64,000 bases of DNA from Microbacterium hydrocarbonoxydans (GTDB taxonomy: Bacteria; Actinomycetota; Actinomycetes; Actinomycetales; Microbacteriaceae), in assembly GCF_011752045.1 (NCBI RefSeq), contig NZ_JAAKXW010000001.1, positions 1,550,001 through 1,614,000 of the forward strand, given 5' to 3'. Positions 57,947 through 64,000 of this stretch are shown here, one piece after another. The position numbers and the translations under genes are program-made. The notes under the pieces are model-generated. The model saw only the letters and a program-made list of their open reading frames with translations. It was not told where the DNA came from and did no database searches. The stretch's first letter is position 1, and the number at the start of each line of letters is the position of its first letter.

Positions 57947-59509
57947 TCAGGTACGCAGCACCATCCCCCGGGGAAGTTTCACCGGGAGTGAGTGCCGTGG
58001 GGTGCGCCATCGCTGTTCCCGATCCCACCACTCCGGTCCCCGGATCTGCGGGACACCACCGTTCATCCGGATCTCCCACCCGGAATGATCCAGCGACCGG
58101 TGATGCCACCAGCACAACGGCACCCCGTTATCGGTATGCGTCGGGCCGCCCTTCGCGTGCTCGGTCACGTGATGGATCTCACACCACGACGCCGGGACAT
58201 GACAGCCCGGAATCAGGCACTCCCGGTCGCGAGCGACGATCGCCCGCCGCTGATGCACCGTGAACACCCGATCGGTAGTCGTGATCCCGATGATCCGGCC
58301 CTCGTCGAACAACACCCGCTGAACCGCACCCGTACAGGCAGTGTGCGCGGCCACTGACAACGGCACCGGAGTTTCGGCGCCCGGGATGCTGGCCCACCCC
58401 GTCCCGGTGGCGAGATCCTTCGCATCCACATGCACCACCAGCGTCGGCGCCGCACCACCCAGCGACGGCATCTCCTCGTGGCGGGCGGCGATGCCCAGCG
58501 CCGCGGCCAGGGCGTCGTGGCGCTTCTGCCCGGGCGTGCGGGAATCGATCAGGTTCCGCGGATCGATATTGAACCGATCCTCCCCCTCGATCTCGCCGTC
58601 ATCATCCGGGGCGGGCTCGAACCGCACCCCCGGTGCCGGAGCACCCCCGACCTTCGGGTTGTTGTACGCGTCAGTGATCAGCTGCCACGCCGCGGCGACC
58701 TCCGGGGTCAGGTTTCCCCGCACCGGATGCACGCCGTTCCGGAGTCGCCCGACGGTGAAGCACCGGCGCGACTGCGCCTCCAAGTCCGACGGCTCCGCGC
58801 CATCAGGATCCAACCCCACCGCAAGAGCACTCGCGAACATCTTCAAGTCCTCGGCCGACGCCCGCGGACCCGGGCCGGGCGCGTCACCATCTGCATCTGC
58901 ATCTGCATCTGCATCTGCATCTGCATCGTCTTCGACATCGGCGCTTACGCTTGCCCCGGCCGAGTCAGCCTCCGCGCCGTCGGCGTCCACATCCGCATCC
59001 GCATCCGCGTCCGCGTCGGGGAGTTCCTCGCCCCGCGCGAACGCCGCGAGATTGGCGTCCGCCCACAGTCGCTCCTCGAGCGCGATCCGGTCCCGCGCCC
59101 GCTCCACCGGCCCCACCGCAGCGAGCAGACCGGTCACCCCGACGGCGCCGTCTAGGAGTGCTTCCCGCATGGCGGGCCAGCGGGACGGCATCCGCTCCCC
59201 CGACACCAGGCTCACATCCCGAGCGACCGCGTCCGCGGCACGGATGATCCTCCCCGCCGTCGGCGCATCGACCAGGGTGGCGCGGCGGAGAAGTTCGTTC
59301 ATCCCGCGGCATCCGAACCGGTGACCGAACTCCACATCCGCCGTCGCCACCGCCTCCACAATGCCGGCATCCGCCAGACGGGACACCTCACCGAGACCCA
59401 CCAGGACGGCCGCCCGGTCGGCATCCGACAGCCCCGCCAGCGTGTCGCCAGACAGCAGCTCACGCAGGCCGGAAGCGACCTGAGCGATGGTGTCTGCGGG
59501 GCTGTTCAT
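57947..59509 (-). CDS. DUF222/13E12-type HNH endonuclease
   Basis: A 520-aa protein of the 13E12 repeat family. The N-terminal helical DUF222 region (residues ~1-140 and ~215-360) is followed by an HNH nuclease (~430-475) with CLIPGCHVPASWCEIHH, ...GGPTHTDNGVPLCWWHH: the two Cys pairs and His residues are intact. A disordered acidic linker (~160-210) is made of Asp-Ala repeats encoded by 6-bp microsatellites (58888-58923 and 58989-59018). ATG 59509 has CAGAAT 6 nt upstream, so it is probably leaderless. The gene sits inside about 240-bp inverted repeats. In mycobacteria, members lie in REP13E12 elements, one of which is the phiRv1 attachment site. Cellular role is unknown. Confidence 0.9.
   Translation of the reverse strand: MNSPADTIAQVASGLRELLSGDTLAGLSDADRAAVLVGLGEVSRLADAGIVEAVATADVEFGHRFGCRGMNELLRRATLVDAPTAGRIIRAADAVARDVSLVSGERMPSRWPAMREALLDGAVGVTGLLAAVGPVERARDRIALEERLWADANLAAFARGEELPDADADADADVDADGAEADSAGASVSADVEDDADADADADADADGDAPGPGPRASAEDLKMFASALAVGLDPDGAEPSDLEAQSRRCFTVGRLRNGVHPVRGNLTPEVAAAWQLITDAYNNPKVGGAPAPGVRFEPAPDDDGEIEGEDRFNIDPRNLIDSRTPGQKRHDALAAALGIAARHEEMPSLGGAAPTLVVHVDAKDLATGTGWASIPGAETPVPLSVAAHTACTGAVQRVLFDEGRIIGITTTDRVFTVHQRRAIVARDRECLIPGCHVPASWCEIHHVTEHAKGGPTHTDNGVPLCWWHHRSLDHSGWEIRMNGGVPQIRGPEWWDREQRWRTPRHSLPVKLPRGMVLRT
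58888..58923. repeat. 6-bp microsatellite in the HNH gene
   Basis: Six perfect tandem copies of CATCTG (minus strand CAGATG) encode alternating Asp-Ala in the linker. The unit is a multiple of three, so copy-number change alters linker length without a frameshift. A second, imperfect array of GCATCC/GCGTCC lies at 58989-59018. Confidence 0.9.
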
Positions 59510-59577
59510 ACCTCAATTCTGCCGAGGGCCACCGACATTGAGGGGCCAGTTTCCCCCAGGTCGAATGACCTTTTCGA

Positions 59578-59818
59578 CCGTGTTTCGGAAGGGGCGTTTC
59601 GACTCGCTCCGCTCGCTCAACGACCGCGAGGCGAACCCCTCCGGCAGGGCGTTTCGACTCGCTCCGCTCGCTCAACGACCGACTCTACGACCGCGCGGTG
59701 GTGTGTTCGGGTGCCGAGCGGAGCGATGGATGCCGTGGGGAAGCTGGCACCGGGTCTGGCGGGAGCACGCCGAAGGCGAGCGAGGGCATGTCTTCCCCAC
59801 GGCATCCATCGCGCAGCG
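59578..59818. repeat. Right long inverted repeat flanking the HNH gene
   Basis: The mirror of 57679-57917: two family A units (59594-59626, 59649-59681) nearest the gene, then the 104-bp structured unit at 59715-59818, inverted and differing at one base. The remaining gap sequence up to the TetR stop (59819-59888) has no recognisable gene, and 59510-59577 holds the HNH promoter region. Confidence 0.88.
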
Positions 59819-59888
59819 CCCCACAGGAAACCGCAAGAAGACCCGACGAGAAACCCGCCGGGCCGACCCACGAGAAACCCCGCGAGCG

Positions 59889-60512
59889 CTACTTCGCGAT
59901 GAGCAGCTCCACCAGCCGGCCGAGCTCCTCGCTGCCGGAGTGGCGCAGCTGCCCTGCGTCCTTCCCGGCCATCGCACCGCGCACGGTCATGCCCTCCCAG
60001 ACGATCATGAGCATCCGCGCCGCGGCCTCGGCGGGCACCCGCAGTTCCAGCAGGCCCTGGGCGCTGATGTCCGTGATGATGCCGGCGATGCTGGCGACCA
60101 TCTCCCGCTCCTGCGCGAGGTACGCCTCTCCGAAGGCGAGATCCCGCAGCGCGCGGATGCGGATCTCGCTCATCAGCATCACACCGAGCCGGTCGTCTCC
60201 GCCGGAATCCATCACCTGCTGAACGAGCTCGACGGGATCGCACCCTTCGGCCAGTGCACCGTCGGCGGCCATCTCCTCGACCCGGGCGCGAACCGCACTG
60301 ACCCGCTGCTCGGCCACGCTGCCGGCGAGCATGAGGAAGAGCTCGTCCTTGGAGTCGAAGTTCGAATAGAACGCGCCCCGCGTGAAACCGGCGCGCTCGC
60401 AGACGGCCTCCACGGAGGCGCCGTCCAGGCCGACCTCCGCGAACACCTGCGCGGCGGCGTCGAGCAGCCGGGCGCGCGTGTTCTCGCGGCTGCGCGTTGC
60501 GGGTGTCGTCAT
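59889..60512 (-). CDS. TetR-family transcriptional regulator
   Basis: A 207-aa repressor. The N-terminal HTH is ARLLDAAAQVFAEVGLDGAS ... VCERAGFTRGAFYSNFDSKDELF, a textbook TetR motif; the ligand-binding C-terminus is helical. The start ATG follows AGGAGG. It is divergent from the MMPL exporter gene, with two tandem operators (60577-60594 and 60594-60611) between them, so it is very likely the local repressor of the exporter and of itself. A lipophilic drug or lipid is the probable inducer. Confidence 0.94.
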   Translation of the reverse strand: MTTPATRSRENTRARLLDAAAQVFAEVGLDGASVEAVCERAGFTRGAFYSNFDSKDELFLMLAGSVAEQRVSAVRARVEEMAADGALAEGCDPVELVQQVMDSGGDDRLGVMLMSEIRIRALRDLAFGEAYLAQEREMVASIAGIITDISAQGLLELRVPAEAAARMLMIVWEGMTVRGAMAGKDAGQLRHSGSEELGRLVELLIAK

Positions 60513-60576
60513 CGAATCCTCCTGCCCCCTTCATTCTCACACCCGGCACACAGACTTTCGCGCCCGGATCCCTTTA

Positions 60577-60611
60577 CGATACATCTATGTATCGGATACA
60601 TCCGTGTATCC
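60577..60611. promoter_or_regulatory. Tandem TetR operators
   Basis: CGATACATCTATGTATCG (60577-60594) and GGATACATCCGTGTATCC (60594-60611) are adjoining inverted repeats sharing one base, centres 17 bp apart. They lie 65 bp from the tetR start and 24 bp from the MMPL start. Confidence 0.8.
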
Positions 60612-60634
60612 AACTGGGATCCTGAAGGAGCCGC

Positions 60635-63463
60635 GTGTCCACACTCCTGTCCTCGCTCGGGCGCTGGTCGTACCGTCATCCCTGGCGCGTCCTCGTGTCC
60701 TGGCTGCTCGCCCTAGGCATCGCCGGCTCGGGCGCCGTGCTGCTCGGCGCGGGCACCGACAACACCTTCACCATCCCGGGCACCGAGTCCCAGGCGGGCC
60801 TCGAGCAGCTGTCCCGCTCGTTCCCCCAGGTCAGCGGAACCAACGCCCAGTTCATCGTCGTCGCCGCCGACGGCGACGAGGTCACCGACGAGGCCTATCG
60901 CGATCGGATCGAGGATGCGGTCAGCGAGCTCGCCGATCTCGACGGCGTGCTCGCCGCGACCTCGCCCTACGACGAGATGGTCAGCGGCATGGTCAACGAG
61001 GACGAGACCGCAGCGATCGTCCGCCTCCAGTTCGACGGCCAGGCGTCCGACGTCTCAATCGAGACCAAGAACGCTCTCAACGCCGTCGTCGACGACCTCG
61101 CCGCCGCCCTTCCGGACGGCTCGCAGACCGCGCTGGGCGGCGACCTGTTCGCGATGTCCATCCCGGGCGTGACGCTGACGGAGGCCGTCGGCCTTCTGAT
61201 CGCCCTGCTCGTGCTGATCGTCACCTTCCGGTCGTTCGTCGTCGCGGGCCTCCCCCTGCTCACGGCGGTCCTCGGCGTCGGGATCTCGATCGCGGGCATC
61301 TTCACCGCGACAGCCTTCGCGACCGTCTCCTCGACCACCCCGCTGCTCGCCCTCATGCTCGGGCTCGCCGTCGGCATCGACTACGCGCTGTTCATCATGG
61401 CCCGGCACCAGGACCAGGTGCGCGACGGCGTCGACCCCGAGGAGTCCGCCGCCCGTTCCGTGGGCACCGCCGGTTCGGCCGTGGTGTTCGCGGGCGTGAC
61501 GGTGCTCATCGCCCTCATCGGCCTCGGCTTCGCCGGCATCCCGTTCCTCACGACCATGGGCATCGCCGCATCCGTCGCCGTCGCCATCGCCGTCGCGATC
61601 GCGGTCACCCTCACCCCGGCTCTGCTCGGATTCATGAAGGGCCGCATCGTCGGCCGCCCCCGGAGGGCTCCGAAGCCACGCAAGGGCCGGGCTCCGAAGG
61701 AGCGCCGCGGTTTCTCTGAGCGCTGGGTCTCCGGCGTCACGAAGCGCCCGATCCTCGTCTCCCTCGCGATCGTCCTCGGCCTCGGCATCCTCGCCGTCCC
61801 TGCGCTCAGCCTGAACCTCGCCCTGCCGAACGCGGGCGTGCTGCCGAAGGACTCCGAGGCGCGCCAGAGCTACGACCTCGTCGGGGAGGAGTTCGGCGCC
61901 GGGTTCAACGGCCCGCTCATCCTCACCGGCACGATCGTCACCTCGACCGATCCTCTGGGCCTCATGGAGGACCTCGGTGATGCCGTCGCGAAGATCGACG
62001 GCGTGAAGGAGGTCGCCCTCGCGACGCCGAACGAGTCCGCCGACACCGGCATCGTCCAGATCATCCCGGAGACCGCGCCCGACGACCCGGCGACGGCCGA
62101 GCTCGTGCGCGAGCTCCGCTCGCACCACGACGAGTGGCTCGACGAGTTCGGCATCGACCTGAAGGTCACCGGCTTCACAGCGGTCGCGATCGACATCTCC
62201 GACCAGCTCGGCAAGGCGCTGCTGCCGTTCGGCGTGTTCGTGATCGGTCTCTCCCTGATCCTGCTCACGATCGTGTTCCGCTCCGTCTGGGTGCCGGTCA
62301 CCGCCGCCCTCGGCTACCTGCTGTCGATCGTCGCCGCGTTCGGCATCGTCGGCGCCGTGTTCGAGTGGGGCTGGTTCGCCGATCTGCTGCACGTCGCCAA
62401 GGTCGGCCCGATCATCAGCTTCATGCCGATCATCCTGATGGGCGTGCTGTTCGGCCTGGCCATGGACTACCAGGTGTTCCTCGTCTCGCGCATGCGCGAG
62501 GACTACGTGCACGACAGGGATGCGAAGAGCCCCGATCGCGCCACCCGCCGAGCCGCCGCGCTGCGCGCCGTGCGGAGCGGGTTCACCGGCTCCGCCAAGG
62601 TCGTCACCGCCGCAGGCCTCATCATGTTCGCCGTGTTCGTGGCGTTCGTCCCCGAGGGCGACTCCTCGCTCAAGCCGATCGCGCTCGGCCTCGCCGCGGG
62701 CATCGCGATCGACGCCTTCCTCGTGCGGATGACGCTGATCCCCGCCCTGATGGCGATCCTCGGCGAGCGCGCCTGGCAGATCCCCGCCTGGCTGGAGCGG
62801 ATCCTCCCGAGCGTCGACGTCGAGGGCGAGGCCGTGGAGCGCGAGCGTCACCTCGCCGCCTGGCCGGGAGACGATTCCGTCGTCGCGGCCGACGAGCTCG
62901 TGATCGCGGATGCCGGCATCGACGGGCTGCGCCTGCGCCTCGCCCCCGGCGGCACCGCCGTGCTCACCGGCGCCGCAGCCGGCACCCTGCGCACGCTCGC
63001 TCTCGCGATCGCCGGACGCGTCACGCCCGACGACGGCCGGCTCCGGGTCGCGGGGCACCTGCTCCCCGGACGGGCGGCCTGGGTGCGGGCGCACGTCGGC
63101 GCCGTGATCGCGACGGATGCCGGGGCCACGGCATCCGAGTTCGCCGAAGCGCTGCGCGGTCGCCCCGCCCTCGTCGTCATCGACGGCGCTGACCGGCTCT
63201 CGCCGGCCGAGCGCGACCAGCTCGCCGCACGCCTGCGCGACGCGGATGCCGCCACCGCGGTCCTGCTCACCGCGGTCGCCGCCGGCCCCGCCCTGGCGAT
63301 CCTCTCCGACGCCGGCCGCACCCCCGCCGACGTGATCTCCCTCGACACCGTCGAGACCCCACCCTCCCGTCGAGACCCCGCCCTGCCGACGCCGGCAGCC
63401 GGGGGTCTCGACGACAGCACGGGGTCTCAGCGCTCCGACCACACGACCGAGGTGAACGCATGA
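60635..63463 (+). CDS. MMPL-family exporter with C-terminal P-loop-like domain
   Basis: A 942-aa RND-type transporter. Helix 1 (VLVSWLLALGIAGSGAVLLG), then an extracytoplasmic loop; five helices (~180-335) including LALMLGLAVGIDYALFIMARHQ with the family's GIDYALF signature. A second set follows from ~367, with LMGVLFGLAMDYQVFLVSRM. Residues ~750-905 form an extra cytoplasmic domain laid out like an ABC ATPase but with GAAAGTLRT in place of GxxGxGKS, so nucleotide binding is doubtful. The last ~27 residues before the stop region come from a family B repeat. GTG 60635 has GAAGGAG 4 nt upstream. TetR-controlled; coupled to a YhgE/Pip gene. Confidence 0.9.
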   Translation: MSTLLSSLGRWSYRHPWRVLVSWLLALGIAGSGAVLLGAGTDNTFTIPGTESQAGLEQLSRSFPQVSGTNAQFIVVAADGDEVTDEAYRDRIEDAVSELADLDGVLAATSPYDEMVSGMVNEDETAAIVRLQFDGQASDVSIETKNALNAVVDDLAAALPDGSQTALGGDLFAMSIPGVTLTEAVGLLIALLVLIVTFRSFVVAGLPLLTAVLGVGISIAGIFTATAFATVSSTTPLLALMLGLAVGIDYALFIMARHQDQVRDGVDPEESAARSVGTAGSAVVFAGVTVLIALIGLGFAGIPFLTTMGIAASVAVAIAVAIAVTLTPALLGFMKGRIVGRPRRAPKPRKGRAPKERRGFSERWVSGVTKRPILVSLAIVLGLGILAVPALSLNLALPNAGVLPKDSEARQSYDLVGEEFGAGFNGPLILTGTIVTSTDPLGLMEDLGDAVAKIDGVKEVALATPNESADTGIVQIIPETAPDDPATAELVRELRSHHDEWLDEFGIDLKVTGFTAVAIDISDQLGKALLPFGVFVIGLSLILLTIVFRSVWVPVTAALGYLLSIVAAFGIVGAVFEWGWFADLLHVAKVGPIISFMPIILMGVLFGLAMDYQVFLVSRMREDYVHDRDAKSPDRATRRAAALRAVRSGFTGSAKVVTAAGLIMFAVFVAFVPEGDSSLKPIALGLAAGIAIDAFLVRMTLIPALMAILGERAWQIPAWLERILPSVDVEGEAVERERHLAAWPGDDSVVAADELVIADAGIDGLRLRLAPGGTAVLTGAAAGTLRTLALAIAGRVTPDDGRLRVAGHLLPGRAAWVRAHVGAVIATDAGATASEFAEALRGRPALVVIDGADRLSPAERDQLAARLRDADAATAVLLTAVAAGPALAILSDAGRTPADVISLDTVETPPSRRDPALPTPAAGGLDDSTGSQRSDHTTEVNA
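63350..63431. repeat. Family B repeat forming the 3' end of the MMPL gene
   Basis: Repeated GTCGAGACCCC on the left and GGGGGTCTCGACGACAGC, ACGGGGTCTCAGCG on the right form a compound inverted repeat, read as coding sequence for residues ~906-932. It is closely related to the intergenic copy at 49144-49231. Confidence 0.75.
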
Positions 63464-64000
63464 CCCTCCCCATCGAGCGCGCACGCTCCCGCAAGCCGAT
63501 CACCTGGCTCACGATCCTCGGCATCCTGCTGCTCCCCGCGGCGGTCGGCGGGATCCTCGTCGCCGCACTGCAGAACCCGGCCGAGCGGCTGGACTCGATG
63601 ACCGCGGCGATCGTCAATCTCGACGAGCCCGTCACGATCGACGGTCAGCTCACCCCGCTGGGGCGCCAGCTCGCGGCAGGTCTCGTCGAGGGCTCCGACG
63701 ACATGGACTCCAATCTCACCTGGGTCATCTCCAACGAGGAGGATGCGAAGGAGGGCCTCGCAGACGGCTCGTACCAGGCGGTCATCACGATCCCCGAGGA
63801 CTTCTCCGCCGCCGCCACCTCGGCCGGCCAGGCGATCTCCGACGGCGGCGGCGACACGTCGCAGGAGGCCGAGCAGGCGACGATCACGGTCACCACCCCT
63901 GACGACGGGCTCGTCGCCGACGACCTCATCACCGGGCAGATCGCCTCGGTCGCAGCCTCCACGATGGGCTCCACGATCTCCGAGGCGACGATGGGCAACG
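63460..64000 (+). CDS. YhgE/Pip-family membrane protein, 5' part (runs off the window)
   Basis: The first 180 codons. ATG 63460 overlaps the MMPL stop (ATGA). Helix 1 is ITWLTILGILLLPAAVGGILVAAL, followed by the family's extracytoplasmic block NPAERLDSMTAAIVNLDEPV and the phrase DGSYQAVITIPEDFSAAATS, both typical of YhgE/Pip proteins. Related proteins include phage-infection protein and ESX/type-VII-linked or MMPL-linked ABC-2-like membrane proteins. Coupling to MMPL suggests they act together in export. Confidence 0.9.
   Translation, partial: MTLPIERARSRKPITWLTILGILLLPAAVGGILVAALQNPAERLDSMTAAIVNLDEPVTIDGQLTPLGRQLAAGLVEGSDDMDSNLTWVISNEEDAKEGLADGSYQAVITIPEDFSAAATSAGQAISDGGGDTSQEAEQATITVTTPDDGLVADDLITGQIASVAASTMGSTISEATMGN

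Noticed and set aside
58888..58923. CRISPR-like array
   Set aside because: Units are 6 bp and contiguous with no spacers; it is a coding microsatellite. No cas genes are in the window.
57679..59818. Classical insertion sequence or transposon
   Set aside because: No DDE, HUH or serine recombinase is inside the inverted repeats and no short target duplication is evident at the outer ends, so it is reported as an unusual repeat/HNH unit instead.

Overview
High-GC actinobacterial DNA, most likely Microbacteriaceae and probably Microbacterium. The pointers are strong G/C third-position bias, GTG/TTG starts, an actinobacterial rpoB-rpoC pair, menaquinone genes, a permease-prefix-domain/PadR pair, and many genes that start 6-7 nt after a TAnnnT box (probably leaderless mRNAs). 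The genus is an inference; no 16S gene is present.

Layout. 1-11.2 kb: the 5' end of a sugar-ABC binding protein gene divergent from a LacI-type regulator with two matching operators; tRNA-Tyr; then a minus-strand operon LacI regulator, family-5 binding protein, two permeases, two ATPases, Tat-exported GH32 fructosidase, PfkB kinase, which looks like a fructan/fructo-oligosaccharide system. 11.3-20.1 kb: a lipoprotein, rpoC and rpoB (Asn at the key rifampicin-pocket His position), and a small secreted protein. 20.2-32.5 kb: a peptide-type ABC transporter with fused ATPases, a KDG-kinase-like gene, and a RpiR/GH3 hexosaminidase/sugar ABC operon (amino-sugar or muropeptide scavenging). 32.6-43.6 kb: LCP cell-wall ligase, spermidine-synthase-like protein, TPR protein, SprT-like protein, DUF3054, ComB-like protein, SnoaL-like protein, FtsX-type ABC exporter, dGTPase and a two-component system. 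43.6-57.6 kb: methyltransferase, menE-menB, PadR with membrane partner, GNAT protein, a transcobalamin-like lipoprotein followed by a single-polypeptide ECF transporter (T-A-A-S), B12-dependent metH, and menC. 57.6-64 kb: a DUF222/HNH endonuclease gene inside long inverted repeats, TetR, an MMPL exporter with a degenerate P-loop-like tail, and the start of a YhgE/Pip gene.

The most unusual signal is not one gene but a population of REP-like palindromes. One family (core GGTCGTTGAGCGAGCG) occurs as pairs between genes, in frame inside two transporter genes at domain linkers, flanked by a perfect 42-bp duplication at 26.8 kb, and in several copies within about 240-bp inverted repeats bracketing the HNH endonuclease. 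This suggests a mobile or formerly mobile palindrome system, possibly linked to the DUF222/HNH protein (REP13E12-like). Four other palindrome families are also present.

All calls come from reading the sequence. No database search was run, so family names rest on recognised motifs and architecture.
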